Positions 32,511-42,360 of a stretch of DNA of 64,000 nt are shown here, in pieces. Source of the DNA: Eubacteriales bacterium (lineage in GTDB: Bacteria > Bacillota > Clostridia > Lachnospirales > Lachnospiraceae); contig JAUNPS010000010.1 of the NCBI GenBank assembly GCA_030536575.1, positions 50,061-114,060 on the forward strand. Reading direction: 5' to 3'. The position numbers and the translations under genes are program-made. Each line of letters opens with the position of its first letter. The first letter of the stretch is position 1. The notes under the pieces were generated by a model. That model ran no database searches and had not been told where the DNA came from. It saw nothing but the letters and a program-made list of their open reading frames with translations.

Positions 32511-32552
32511 AAAACTGCCGCAGTACGCATCTCCGCATGCCACGGCAGTTTT
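32511..32552. terminator. Bidirectional terminator
   Basis: Stem AAAACTGCCG (32511-32520) with CGGCAGTTTT (32543-32552), followed by CC then TATCTTATTTT on plus. Lies 7 bases after the aldo/keto reductase stop and 6 bases beyond the end of the surface-protein gene on minus, so it serves both. Confidence 0.75.
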
Positions 32553-32558
32553 CCTATC

Positions 32559-34910
32559 TTATTTTACAGTAACCGTGCAGGTAGCCTTCTTCCCGCTTGC
32601 CGCCTTCACTGTAATCGTCGCCTTCCCCTTCTTCAATGCCTGAATCTTCCCCTTACTGTTCACCTTCACAATCTTCGCATTCGAAGATTTCCAGGTCAGC
32701 TTATCATTCGCCGTCAGAGGATTCCTCGTTACCTGAAGCGTCAGCGACTTCCCTTTCGCCAGCGTCACCTTCTTCTTATTCAGCGTCAGCTTCGTCGTCT
32801 TCACCGGGTTCTTCTGCACCTTCACGGTACACTTCGCCACGGCTCCGCTCTTCATCGTCACCGTGATCACCGTCGTCCCGGTTTTCTTCGCCGTAATCTT
32901 TCCGGTTCGGCTGTTCACCGCCGCCACCGCAGGCTTCGAAGACGTCCACTTTTTCACCGAATCCCCGCTGGTCTTCTTCTTAATCGTCAGCGCAGTCGTC
33001 GATTTCTTCACCTGAAGCATCAGCGTACTCACATTCAGCTTCACGGACGCCGATTTCTTCGCAATGGTCTTGGACTCCGTTTTACCGCACACGGTGCAGG
33101 TTCGTTTCTTCGTCCCCGTTGCAAAAATCGTGGCTGCTTTCGTCGTCTTCCAGCTTCCATATTTATGGGCGGCAAGCGCTATTTCCTTCTGCGACAGAAC
33201 CGTTCCGCAGGTCGTGCATTTCGTCTGCGTCAGACCTTTTTCCGTACAGGTCGCTGCTTTTACCGTCACAGCCGTTCCCGCCGTATGGCCCGTCGCTGCA
33301 ATGGACTGCGTTTCCACAACTTTCCCGCACACCTTACACGTCTTCTGCTGACTCCCCGCTTCTGTACAGGTCGCCGCTTTTACCGTCGTCCACTCGCCCG
33401 CCGTATGGTTCGTCGTATCCGCCGGAATCGTCTCGGTACGAATCGACGCCTCGCAGACGCTGCATTTCAGCACGCGGCTTCCCGTATCCTTACACGTTGG
33501 GGCCTTTGTCTGCACCCATGAGCCTTCGGTATGCGTCACCTGCACGATACAGGTTGCCTGAATCACCGATTCTGCTTTGCTGACCGCCGTAATCGTAGCC
33601 GTTCCTGCTTTGGTTCCAGCCGTAATCTTTCCCTGGCTGTCCACCTGAGCAATGTCCGAATCCGAACTAATCCAGGTTACTTCCTGTTGATACGTCGTAT
33701 TTGTCGGCGCGTAGGACACTGTCAAAGTCTGGCTGTTTCCGTGCGCCAGTGAAATTGCGCCTGTGTTCAGCGCAATTCCGGTAAGCGGAATCTGATCTTC
33801 CTGCGAATAAGCTTCGGTTGCCAGCGTCGGCATAACAAACGGATCATAGTCGACCCCGGAAAAGACAGACAGCATCATATGATCCTGTGCAATTGTCTTT
33901 CCATTAAACCCATTGCTGTTCGACCCGGCAAGGAAATATTCCCTCCGGATTCCGCTGCTCTGGTCATCCCAGGTCGCATCCAGCAAATACCATTTCCCGT
34001 CCCCCATCTGAATCACGTTCCACATATGATCCGCACTTACCGTTCCGTCCGCATTTAAATTCGGACTTCCCAAAATCAACGCACATGGAATCGAAAAACG
34101 GTCGCAGAGAATTTTTACAATCTTCGCATAACACTCGCAGACACCTTCATGGTTATACTTGCTTAAAAGCCCCCCTGTTATCGTATGTTCATACCTGATA
34201 CCTGTGCTGGCATGGCCATACGTAACCAGCTCAACCACATAATCATGAATCGCCTTAACCGTCTCATAACGGCTGGAATTCGCCCGCCGTTCCCGAATCG
34301 CAGCGTCCGCTGCCTCCAAAGCACTGTTTACCAGAGACGCTTCCTCCAGAATCCCATCATAATATGCATACGCCTGAAGCCGCAGGGTTTTCAGCGGAAT
34401 CTGATAAGAACCGGTTTTCGACGGACTGTAGGCAAACGGCCAGCTATACCGAACACTATAGATCCAATACGCATCGCTCCGATCCTTTTTAAATGCATCG
34501 ATTGCCTTCTGCGCATCCTTACAGAGTTCCGTTTTCGCGGCCAAATACGATGCCTCTTCATAAAAGGCCCCTGACGTTACGGATGCTGTTGTCGTGGTAA
34601 AAATGTACGGCGAGGGCAGTTCCAATTCCAACCACTGCTCGTTGTCTTCCCGGTACAGCTTCATATCCGCCGCGCAAAGCGTATCATAAATCTTCCTCGC
34701 ATTCCCGGTAAGCTGATCCCCGAAATTCCCCGAAAATGTCCCGGTTGTCCGCGACCTCGCCGCCGAGCCCCTTTGCCCCGACGCATCCGAGCCATTCGAA
34801 ACCGCCTCATCGCTGACAATCGTCCGCTTTTCATCCGCCGACGCCGTCACCCCAAACGCCAGCAGACACACCAGCGCCATCAACAACATCCAAAAACGGC
34901 TCTTCTTCAT
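32559..34910 (-). CDS. Secreted transglutaminase-like/BIG2 protein, paralogue A (4 CxxC units)
   Basis: 783 residues. Signal peptide MKKSRFWMLLMALVCLLAFGVTASA; helical region with FSGNFGDQLTGNARKIYDTLCAADMKLY; transglutaminase-like core with Cys258 (EGVCECYAK), His295 (ADHMWNV) and Asp311 (LLDATWDD); a BIG2 domain (about 372-455); four CxxC repeat units (about 456-615) of the form ATCTEAGSQQKTCKVCGKVVET...GH; then two Lys-rich BIG2 domains to the end. No LPXTG motif or C-terminal anchor is seen, so cell attachment may be through the basic C-terminal BIG2 domains. Last of four tandem paralogues, 112 bases after paralogue B. AGGCATGGGATGAGGG before the ATG is a weak ribosome binding site. Confidence 0.88.
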   Translation of the reverse strand: MKKSRFWMLLMALVCLLAFGVTASADEKRTIVSDEAVSNGSDASGQRGSAARSRTTGTFSGNFGDQLTGNARKIYDTLCAADMKLYREDNEQWLELELPSPYIFTTTTASVTSGAFYEEASYLAAKTELCKDAQKAIDAFKKDRSDAYWIYSVRYSWPFAYSPSKTGSYQIPLKTLRLQAYAYYDGILEEASLVNSALEAADAAIRERRANSSRYETVKAIHDYVVELVTYGHASTGIRYEHTITGGLLSKYNHEGVCECYAKIVKILCDRFSIPCALILGSPNLNADGTVSADHMWNVIQMGDGKWYLLDATWDDQSSGIRREYFLAGSNSNGFNGKTIAQDHMMLSVFSGVDYDPFVMPTLATEAYSQEDQIPLTGIALNTGAISLAHGNSQTLTVSYAPTNTTYQQEVTWISSDSDIAQVDSQGKITAGTKAGTATITAVSKAESVIQATCIVQVTHTEGSWVQTKAPTCKDTGSRVLKCSVCEASIRTETIPADTTNHTAGEWTTVKAATCTEAGSQQKTCKVCGKVVETQSIAATGHTAGTAVTVKAATCTEKGLTQTKCTTCGTVLSQKEIALAAHKYGSWKTTKAATIFATGTKKRTCTVCGKTESKTIAKKSASVKLNVSTLMLQVKKSTTALTIKKKTSGDSVKKWTSSKPAVAAVNSRTGKITAKKTGTTVITVTMKSGAVAKCTVKVQKNPVKTTKLTLNKKKVTLAKGKSLTLQVTRNPLTANDKLTWKSSNAKIVKVNSKGKIQALKKGKATITVKAASGKKATCTVTVK

Positions 34911-35022
34911 CCCTCATCCCATGCCTTTCCGCGGCGGCCGCCATCACGTTGGCCGCCGCCCGCAAATGATACCTAAACGATTTCCCTCACTGAGCCGACG
35001 CCGCTCCGTCAGCACTCCTGCC
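34911..35022 (-). repeat. Spacer A/B: decayed copy of the glycosidase 3' end
   Basis: Identical in sequence to spacer B/C (37609-37720) as far as I can read. It aligns in blocks with the 3' end of the six-hairpin-like gene (42360 to about 42507): CTCATCCC, CCTTTCCGC, CCATCACrTTGGCCGCCGCCC, CTAAAC, TTTCCCTCrCTG and CCGCTCC..CAGCAC, with deletions between them. The frame is destroyed. The 9-bp stem at 34931-34939/34951-34959 arises from the GCG-GCG-GCC alanine codons and later drift. Confidence 0.8.
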
Positions 35023-37608
35023 CTATTTTACCGTAACCGTGCAAGTAGCCTTCTTCCCACTCGCCGCCTTCACCGTAATCGTCGCCTTTCCTTTCTTCAA
35101 TGCCTGAATCTTCCCCTTACTGTTCACCTTCACAATCTTCGCATTCGAAGATTTCCAGGTCAGCTTATCATTCGCCGTCAGAGGATTCCTCGTTACCTGA
35201 AGCGTCAGCGACTTCCCTTTCGCCAGCGTCACCTTCTTCTTATTCAGCGTCAGCTTCGTCGTCTTCACCGGGTTCTTCTGCACCTTCACGGTACACTTCG
35301 CCACGGCTCCGCTCTTCATCGTCACCGTGATCACCGTCGTCCCGGTTTTCTTCGCCGTAATCTTTCCGGTTCGGCTGTTCACCGCCGCCACCGCAGGCTT
35401 CGAAGACGTCCACTTTTTCACCGAATCCCCGCTGGTCTTCTTCTTAATCGTCAGCGCAGTCGTCGATTTCTTCACCTGAAGCATCAGCGTACTCACATTC
35501 AGCTTCACGGACGCCGATTTCTTCGCAATGGTCTTGGACTCCGTTTTTCCGCACACAGTACAGGTTCGTTTCTTCGTCCCCGTTGCGAAAATCGTGGCTG
35601 CTTTCGTCGTCTTCCAGCTTCCATATTTATGAGCGGCAAGCGCAATTTCCTTCTGCGACAGAACGGTTCCGCAAGTCGTGCATTTCGTCTGCATCAAACC
35701 TTTTTGCGTACAGGTCGCCGCCTTTACCGTCACAGCCGTTCCTGCCGTATGGCCTGTCGCTTCAATGGTCTGCGTTTCCACTACTTTTTCGCACACCTTA
35801 CACGTCTTCTGCTTGCTTCCCGTTTCTGTACAGGTCGCCGCCTTTACCATCGTCCATTCTCCTACCGTATGGCCCGTCGCTTCAATGGACTGCGTTTCCA
35901 CTACTTTTCCGCACACCTTACACGTCTTCTGCTGGCTTCCAGCTTCCGTACAGGTCGCTGCTTTTACCGTCGTCCACTCGCCCGCTGTATGACCTGTCGC
36001 TTCAATGGACTGTGTTTCCACTACTTTCCCGCACACCTTACACGTCTTCTGCTTGCTTCCTTCCTCCGTGCAAGTCGCCGCTTTTACTGTCGTCCACTCT
36101 CCCGCCGTATGGTTCGTCGTATCCGCCGGAATCGTCTCGGTACGAAGCGACGCCTCGCAGACACTGCATTTCAGCACCCGGCTTCCCGTATCCTTACACG
36201 TCGGAGCCTTTGTCTGCACCCATGAGCCTTCGATATGAGTTACCTGTACGGTACAAGTTGCCTGAATCGTCGATTCTGCTTTGCTGACCGCTGTAATCGT
36301 GGCCGTTCCTGCTTTCGTTCCAGCCGTAATCTTTCCTTGGCTGTCCACCTGGGCAATGTCCGAATCTGAACTGATCCAGGTCACTTCCTGCTGATACGTC
36401 GTATTTGCCGGCGCGTAGGACACTGTCAAAGTCTGGCTGTTTCCATGCGCCAGAGAGACCGCGCCTGCGTTCAGCGTAATTCCGGTAAGCGGAATCTGGT
36501 CTTCCTGCGAATAAGCTTCCGTTGCCAATGTCGGCATCACAAACGGTTCATAGTCAACCCCGGAAAGGGTGGACATCATCATATGATCCTGCGCAATCGT
36601 CTTCCCATTGAAACCAATGCTGTTCGACCCGGCAAGAAAATATTCCCTTTGGATTCCGATGCTCTGGTCATCCCAGGTCGCATCCAACAGATACCATTTC
36701 CCGTCCTCCATCTGAACAACATTCCACATATGATCCGCATTCAGCGTCCCATCTGTATTTACTTTGGAACCCCCGATAATCAACGCACACGGAACTGAAA
36801 AACGGTCACAGAGAATCTTTACAATCTTCGCATAACTCTCACAGACCCCCTCATGGTTATACTTGCTTAAAAGCCCTCCTGTTATCGTATGTTCATACAT
36901 GATACCTGCGCCGGCATGGCCATACGTAACCAATTCCGCCACATAATCATGAATCGCCTTGACCGTCTCATAACGGCTGGAATCCCCTCGCCGTTCCCGG
37001 ATTGCCGCGTCCGCCGCCGCCAGCGCACTGTTTACCAGAGAGGTTTCCTCCAGGATCTCATCATAGTATGCACGCGCCTGAAAATTCAAAGTTCTCAGCG
37101 ATATCTGACAAGTACCGGTTCCTCCATATGAAAAAGACCAGCTATACTGGATACTGCCTATCCAATATACATCGCTCCGATCGTTTCGAAACGCATCAAT
37201 CGCCTTCTGCGCGTCTTTACTCAGTTCTGCTTTCGCAGCCAAATAAGATGCCTCCTGCTTAAAGGCCCCTGATGCCATGGACTCCGCCGTCGTGGTAAAA
37301 ACATATGGCGTGGGAAGTGCCACCTCTACCCACTGTTCGGAATCTACCGTATACAGTTTCATATCCGCCGCGCAAAGCGTATCATAAATCTTCCTCGAAT
37401 TCCCGGTAAGCTGATCCCCAAAATTTCCCGAAAATGTCCCGGTTGTCCGCGAACGCGCCGCCGAACCTCTCTGCCCCGTCGCATCTGAGCTATTTGAAAC
37501 CGCCCCATCACTGACAATCGTCCGCTTTTCATCCGCCGACGCCGTCACCCCAAACGCCAGCAGACACACCAGCGCCATCAACAACATCCAAAAACGGCTC
37601 TTCTTCAT
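35023..37608 (-). CDS. Secreted transglutaminase-like/BIG2 protein, paralogue B (6 CxxC units)
   Basis: 861 residues, same plan as paralogue A: signal peptide (MKKSRFWMLLMALVCLLAFGVTASA), helical domain, transglutaminase-like core with EGVCESYAK, ADHMWNV and LLDATWDD, BIG2, CxxC repeats, two BIG2 domains. It has six CxxC units: GSWVQTK, three GEWT(T/M)VKAATCTE units, GTAVTVK and GSWKTTK. Each unit has the order C, CxxC, H, which could bind zinc or form disulfides. From the GSWKTTK unit on, protein and DNA are almost identical to A, C and D, whereas the N-terminal domain differs at many positions. Confidence 0.88.
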   Translation of the reverse strand: MKKSRFWMLLMALVCLLAFGVTASADEKRTIVSDGAVSNSSDATGQRGSAARSRTTGTFSGNFGDQLTGNSRKIYDTLCAADMKLYTVDSEQWVEVALPTPYVFTTTAESMASGAFKQEASYLAAKAELSKDAQKAIDAFRNDRSDVYWIGSIQYSWSFSYGGTGTCQISLRTLNFQARAYYDEILEETSLVNSALAAADAAIRERRGDSSRYETVKAIHDYVAELVTYGHAGAGIMYEHTITGGLLSKYNHEGVCESYAKIVKILCDRFSVPCALIIGGSKVNTDGTLNADHMWNVVQMEDGKWYLLDATWDDQSIGIQREYFLAGSNSIGFNGKTIAQDHMMMSTLSGVDYEPFVMPTLATEAYSQEDQIPLTGITLNAGAVSLAHGNSQTLTVSYAPANTTYQQEVTWISSDSDIAQVDSQGKITAGTKAGTATITAVSKAESTIQATCTVQVTHIEGSWVQTKAPTCKDTGSRVLKCSVCEASLRTETIPADTTNHTAGEWTTVKAATCTEEGSKQKTCKVCGKVVETQSIEATGHTAGEWTTVKAATCTEAGSQQKTCKVCGKVVETQSIEATGHTVGEWTMVKAATCTETGSKQKTCKVCEKVVETQTIEATGHTAGTAVTVKAATCTQKGLMQTKCTTCGTVLSQKEIALAAHKYGSWKTTKAATIFATGTKKRTCTVCGKTESKTIAKKSASVKLNVSTLMLQVKKSTTALTIKKKTSGDSVKKWTSSKPAVAAVNSRTGKITAKKTGTTVITVTMKSGAVAKCTVKVQKNPVKTTKLTLNKKKVTLAKGKSLTLQVTRNPLTANDKLTWKSSNAKIVKVNSKGKIQALKKGKATITVKAASGKKATCTVTVK

Positions 37609-37720
37609 CCCTCATCCCATGCCTTTCCGCGGCGGCCGCCATCACGTTGGCCGCCGCCCGCAAATGATACCTAAACGATTTCCCTCACTGAGCCGACGCC
37701 GCTCCGTCAGCACTCCTGCC
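37609..37720 (-). repeat. Spacer B/C: decayed copy of the glycosidase 3' end
   Basis: Same sequence as spacer A/B, which implies that the unit spacer plus gene was duplicated recently and the spacers have not diverged since. Shares the same blocks with the 3' end of the six-hairpin-like gene. Confidence 0.8.
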
Positions 37721-39703
37721 CTATTTTACCGTAACCGTGCAAGTAGCCTTCTTCCCACTCGCCGCCTTCACCGTAATCGTCGCCTTTCCTTTCTTCAATG
37801 CCTGAATCTTCCCCTTACTGTTCACCTTCACAATCTTCGCATTCGAAGATTTCCAGGTCAGCTTATCATTCGCCGTCAGAGGATTCCTCGTTACCTGAAG
37901 CGTCAGCGACTTCCCTTTCGCCAGCGTCACCTTCTTCTTATTCAGCGTCAGCTTCGTCGTCTTCACCGGGTTCTTCTGCACCTTCACGGTACACTTCGCC
38001 ACGGCTCCGCTCTTCATCGTCACCGTGATCACCGTCGTCCCGGTTTTCTTCGCCGTAATCTTTCCGGTTCGGCTGTTCACCGCCGCCACCGCAGGCTTCG
38101 AAGACGTCCACTTTTTCACCGAATCCCCGCTGGTCTTCTTCTTAATCGTCAGCGCAGTCGTCGATTTCTTCACCTGAAGCATCAGCGTACTCACATTCAG
38201 CTTCACGGACGCCGATTTCTTCGCAATGGTCTTGGACTCCGTTTTACCGCACACGGTGCAGGTTCGTTTCTTCGTCCCCGTTGCAAAAATCGTGGCTGCT
38301 TTCGTCGTCTTCCATGCGCCTTCGATATGAGTCACCTTCACGGTACAGGTTGCCTTAATCGTCGATTTCGCTTTGCTGACCGCTGTAATCGTGGCCGTTC
38401 CTGCTTTCGCTCCAGCCGTAACCTTTCCCTGACTGTCCACCTGGGCAATACTTGAATCCGAACTGATCCATGTCACTTCCTGCTGATCCGTCGTATTTGC
38501 CGGCGCATAGGATACCGTCAAAGTCTGGCTGCTTCCGTGCGCCAGAGAAACCGTGCTTGTATTCAGCGTAATCCCGGTAAGCGGAATATCCTCCTCGTTC
38601 CGGTAAGCCTCGGATGCCAACGTCGGCATGACAAACGGATCATAATCAACTCCGGAAAACGAGGACACCATCATATGATCCTGCGCAATCGTTCGCCCGT
38701 CAAAACCAATGCTGTTCGACCCGGCAAGGAAATATTCTCCCGCAATTCCCCAGTCCTGGTCATCCCAAGTCGCATCCAGCAAATACCATTTCCCATCTTC
38801 CATCTGGACAACGTTCCACATATGATCCACGTTCAGCGTCCCGTCCGCATTTAACTCAGAACCTCCCGCGATCACCGCACATGGAACCGAAAAACGGTCG
38901 CAAAGGGTCTTTACAAGCTTCGCATAACACTCGCAGACACCCACATGGTTATACTTGCTTAAAAGCCCTCCCGTTATCGTATGCTCATACGCGTTAAACT
39001 GATTGGCGTTTCCATACGTAATCAGCTCAGCCGCATAATCATGAATCGCCTTGATCGTCTCGTAACGGCTGGAATCCACCCGCCGTTCCCGGATCGCAGC
39101 GTCCGCCGCCGCCAACGCGCTGTCTACCAGAGACGCCTCCTCCAGAATTCCATCATAATATGCATACGCCTGAAAATACAGGGTTTTCAACGGAATCTGA
39201 CAGGAGCCGGCGGATGCCTCATACGTGAACGAATAATCATACCGGATCCAGTAGATCCAATATGCATCGCTCTGATCCCTTCGAAATGCATCGATCGCTT
39301 TCTGTGCATCCTTGTGCAGTTCATTATAAGCAGCCAAGTAGGACGCTTCCTCATAATAGGTTCCTGATTCCAGAGCCTCCGTCGTCGTCGTAAAAACATA
39401 CGGCGAAGGCAGTTCCACTTCCAACCACCGATCGGAATCTACCGTATACCCCTTCATATCCGCCGCACAAAGCGCATCATAAATCTTCCTCGCATTCCCG
39501 GTAAGCTGATCCCCGAAATTCCCCGAAAATGTCCCGGTCGTCCGCGATCTCGCCACAGACCCTTTCTGCCCCAAAGCATCCGAGCCATTCGTGACTACAA
39601 TATCGCCTACAATCGTCCGCTTTTCAGCCGCCGAAGCCGTCATCCCAAACGCCAGCAGACACACCAGCGCCATCAGCAGCATCCAAAAACGTCTCTTCTT
39701 CAT
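37721..39703 (-). CDS. Secreted transglutaminase-like/BIG2 protein, paralogue C (1 CxxC unit)
   Basis: 660 residues. Signal peptide MKKRRFWMLLMALVCLLAFGMTASA, helical domain, transglutaminase-like core (VGVCECYAK, VDHMWNV, LLDATWDD), BIG2, then only the last CxxC unit (WKTTKAATIFATGTKKRTCTVCGKTE) and two BIG2 domains. The step from BIG2 (VTHIEGAW) straight into the last unit looks like a clean in-frame deletion of five units between repeated sequences. Start set at ATG 39703; a GTG one codon earlier is also possible. Confidence 0.88.
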   Translation of the reverse strand: MKKRRFWMLLMALVCLLAFGMTASAAEKRTIVGDIVVTNGSDALGQKGSVARSRTTGTFSGNFGDQLTGNARKIYDALCAADMKGYTVDSDRWLEVELPSPYVFTTTTEALESGTYYEEASYLAAYNELHKDAQKAIDAFRRDQSDAYWIYWIRYDYSFTYEASAGSCQIPLKTLYFQAYAYYDGILEEASLVDSALAAADAAIRERRVDSSRYETIKAIHDYAAELITYGNANQFNAYEHTITGGLLSKYNHVGVCECYAKLVKTLCDRFSVPCAVIAGGSELNADGTLNVDHMWNVVQMEDGKWYLLDATWDDQDWGIAGEYFLAGSNSIGFDGRTIAQDHMMVSSFSGVDYDPFVMPTLASEAYRNEEDIPLTGITLNTSTVSLAHGSSQTLTVSYAPANTTDQQEVTWISSDSSIAQVDSQGKVTAGAKAGTATITAVSKAKSTIKATCTVKVTHIEGAWKTTKAATIFATGTKKRTCTVCGKTESKTIAKKSASVKLNVSTLMLQVKKSTTALTIKKKTSGDSVKKWTSSKPAVAAVNSRTGKITAKKTGTTVITVTMKSGAVAKCTVKVQKNPVKTTKLTLNKKKVTLAKGKSLTLQVTRNPLTANDKLTWKSSNAKIVKVNSKGKIQALKKGKATITVKAASGKKATCTVTVK

Positions 39704-39774
39704 CACTCATCCCCATACCTTTCCGCAATAGTCTCCATCGCTGGGGCGCTGCCGCTCCGGCAGCACCCCCTATC
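39704..39774 (-). repeat. Spacer C/D: two blocks of the glycosidase 3' end joined at TCCATC
   Basis: The spacer repeats the last 30 or so bases of the six-hairpin-like gene (ACTCATCCCCATACCTTTCC onwards) and then jumps to a block that in the gene lies about 90 bases further in (CCATCGCTGGGGC..CCGCTCC..CAGCAC). The join falls in TCCATC, present at both places in the gene, which indicates a deletion by microhomology. This spacer differs from A/B and B/C and is the least decayed. Confidence 0.8.
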
Positions 39775-42360
39775 TTATTTTACAGTAACCGTGCAAGTGG
39801 CCTTCTTCCCACTCGCCGCTTTCACTGTAATCGTCGCCTTTCCTTTCTTCAAGGCCTGAATCTTCCCCTTACTGTTCACCTTCACAATCTTCGCATTCGA
39901 AGATTTCCAGGTCAGCTTATCATTCGCCGTCAGAGGATTCCTCGTTACCTGAAGCGTCAGCGACTTCCCTTTCGCCAGCGTCACCTTCTTCTTATTCAGC
40001 GTCAGCTTCGTCGTCTTCACCGGGTTCTTCTGCACCTTCACGGTACACTTCGCCACGGCTCCGCTCTTCATCGTCACCGTGATCACCGTCGTCCCGGTTT
40101 TCTTCGCCGTAATCTTTCCGGTTCGGCTGTTCACCGCCGCCACCGCAGGCTTCGAAGACGTCCACTTTTTCACCGAATCCCCGCTGGTCTTCTTCTTAAT
40201 CGTCAGCGCAGTCGTCGATTTCTTCACCTGAAGCATCAGCGTACTCACATTCAGCTTCACGGACGCCGATTTCTTCGCAATGGTCTTGGACTCCGTTTTT
40301 CCGCATACGCTACAGGTTCGTTTCTTCGTCCCTGTTGCAAAAATCGTAGCCGCTTTCGTCGTCTTCCAACTTCCATATTTATGGGCGACAACCGCAATTT
40401 CCTTCTGCGACAGAACCGTTCCGCAGGTCGTGCATTTCGTCTGCATCAACCCTTTTTGCGTACAGGTCGCTGCTTTCACCGTTACAGCCGTTCCCACCTT
40501 ATGGCCTGTCGCTTCAATGGTCTGCGTTTCCACTACTTTTCCGCACACCTTACACGTCTTCTGCTGACTCCCCGCCGCTGTGCAAGTCGCCGCTTTTACT
40601 GTCGTCCACTCGCCCGCCTCATGACCTATCGCTTCAATGGTCTGCGTTTCCACTACTTTCCCGCACACCTTACACGTCTTCTGCTGGCTTCCAGCTTCCG
40701 TACAAGTCGCCGCTTTTACTGTCGTCCACTCGCCCGCCTCATGGCCTGTCGCTTCAATGGACTGCGTTTCCACTACTTTTCCGCACACCTTACACGTCTT
40801 CTGCTGGCTTCCAGCTTCCGTGCAAGTCGCCGCTTTTACTGTCGTCCACTCGCCTGCTGTATGGTTCGTCGTATCCGCCGGAATCGTCTCGGTGCGGAGC
40901 GACGCCTCGCAGACGCTGCATTTCAGCACCCGACTTCCCGTATCCTTACACGTCGGAGCCTTTGTCTGCACCCATGAGCCTTCGATATGCGTCACCTGCA
41001 CGGTACAGGTTGCCTTAATCGTCGATTCTGCTTTGCTGACTGCCGTAATCGTGGCCGTTCCTGCTTTGGTTCCAGCCGTAATCTTTCCCTGGCTGTCCAC
41101 CTTGGCTACGTCCGAATCCGAACTGATCCAGGTCACTTCCTGCTGATCCGTCGTATTTGCCGGCACATAGGACACCGTTAATGTCTGGCTGCTTCCGTGC
41201 GCCAGAGAAACCGCGCTTGTGTTCAGCGTAATCCCGGTAAGCGGAATATCCTCCTCTTTCAAATAAGCCTCGGATGCCAACGTCGGCATGATAAACGGAT
41301 CATAATCACATCCAGAAAAAGAGGACACCATTATATGATCCTGCGCAATCGTTCTCCCGTCAAAACCAATGCTGTTTGACCCGGCGAGGAAATATTCTCT
41401 CATAATTCCCCAGCTCTGATCATCCCAGGTCGCATCCACCAAATACCATTGCCCATCTTCCATCTGAACAACGTTCCATATATGATCCACGTTCAGCGTT
41501 CCGTCCGCATTTAACTCAGAACCTCCCAAAATCAACGCACACGGAACCGAAAAACGGTCGCAGAGAGTCTTTACAATCTTCGCATAACTCTCGCAGACCC
41601 CTTCATGGTTATACTTGCTTAAAAGCCCTCCTGTTATCGTATGTTCATACATGATACCCTCGTCGGCATGGCCATATGTGACCAATTCCACCACATAATC
41701 GTGAATCGCCTTAATCGTCTCATAACGGCTGGAATCCGCCCGCCGTTCCCGGATTGCAGCGTCCGCCGCCGCCAAAGCGCTTTCTACCAAAGACGCTTCC
41801 TCCAGAATCCCATCATAGTATGGCCAGGCCTGAAGCTGCACGGTTTTCAACGGTATTTGATAGGAGCCGGTTCCTCCATACGTAAACGGGCTGCCATACC
41901 CAAAGTTGAATATCCAATATGCATCGCTCTGATCCTTTTTAAATGCATCAATCGCCTTCATTACATCCTTGTGCAGTTCGTTAGCAGCAGCCAAATAGGA
42001 TGCTTCCTCACAATAGGCTTCCGATTCCACGGCCTCCGTCGTCGTAGTAAAAACATACGGCGATGGCAGTTCCACTTCCAACGACCGCTCGGAATCTGCC
42101 GTATACAGCTTCATATCCGCCGCACAAAGCGCATCATAAATCTTCCTCGCATTCCCGGTAAGCTGATCCCCGAAATTCCCCGAAAATGTCCCGGTCGTCC
42201 GCGATCTCGCCACAGACCCTTTCTGCCCCAAAGCATCCGAGCCATTCGTGACTACAATATCGCCTACAATCGTCCGCTTTTCAGCCGCCGAAGCCGTCAT
42301 CCCAAACGCCAGCAGACACACCAGCGCCATCAGCAGCATCCAAAAACGTCTCTTCTTCAT
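39775..42360 (-). CDS. Secreted transglutaminase-like/BIG2 protein, paralogue D (6 CxxC units)
   Basis: 861 residues; domain plan as in paralogue B, with EGVCESYAK, VDHIWNV and LVDATWDD as the transglutaminase-like triad and six CxxC units (GSWVQTK, three GEWTTVKAATCT units, GTAVTVK, GSWKTTK). The ATG at 42360 shares its A with the stop codon of the upstream glycosidase gene (TGATG), so D is translationally coupled to the importer 3 operon, unlike A to C, which follow spacers. This is probably the founder position of the array. N-terminal half is closest to paralogue C (same MKKRRFW signal peptide and VGDIVVTNGSDALGQ). Confidence 0.88.
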   Translation of the reverse strand: MKKRRFWMLLMALVCLLAFGMTASAAEKRTIVGDIVVTNGSDALGQKGSVARSRTTGTFSGNFGDQLTGNARKIYDALCAADMKLYTADSERSLEVELPSPYVFTTTTEAVESEAYCEEASYLAAANELHKDVMKAIDAFKKDQSDAYWIFNFGYGSPFTYGGTGSYQIPLKTVQLQAWPYYDGILEEASLVESALAAADAAIRERRADSSRYETIKAIHDYVVELVTYGHADEGIMYEHTITGGLLSKYNHEGVCESYAKIVKTLCDRFSVPCALILGGSELNADGTLNVDHIWNVVQMEDGQWYLVDATWDDQSWGIMREYFLAGSNSIGFDGRTIAQDHIMVSSFSGCDYDPFIMPTLASEAYLKEEDIPLTGITLNTSAVSLAHGSSQTLTVSYVPANTTDQQEVTWISSDSDVAKVDSQGKITAGTKAGTATITAVSKAESTIKATCTVQVTHIEGSWVQTKAPTCKDTGSRVLKCSVCEASLRTETIPADTTNHTAGEWTTVKAATCTEAGSQQKTCKVCGKVVETQSIEATGHEAGEWTTVKAATCTEAGSQQKTCKVCGKVVETQTIEAIGHEAGEWTTVKAATCTAAGSQQKTCKVCGKVVETQTIEATGHKVGTAVTVKAATCTQKGLMQTKCTTCGTVLSQKEIAVVAHKYGSWKTTKAATIFATGTKKRTCSVCGKTESKTIAKKSASVKLNVSTLMLQVKKSTTALTIKKKTSGDSVKKWTSSKPAVAAVNSRTGKITAKKTGTTVITVTMKSGAVAKCTVKVQKNPVKTTKLTLNKKKVTLAKGKSLTLQVTRNPLTANDKLTWKSSNAKIVKVNSKGKIQALKKGKATITVKAASGKKATCTVTVK

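Noticed and set aside
34931-34959. GC-rich perfect stem upstream of paralogue A as a regulatory hairpin
   Set aside because: It derives from alanine codons of the copied glycosidase tail; structure may form, but a selected role is not supported.
35700-36120. Regularly spaced repeats resembling a CRISPR array
   Set aside because: The period is about 120 bp, units are coding in frame (CxxC domains) and there are no unique spacers between short repeats.
34921-36225. Long plus-strand Arg/His/Leu-rich frame repeated in the surface array
   Set aside because: Shadow of the Lys-rich BIG2 coding sequence; it recurs only because the array is duplicated.
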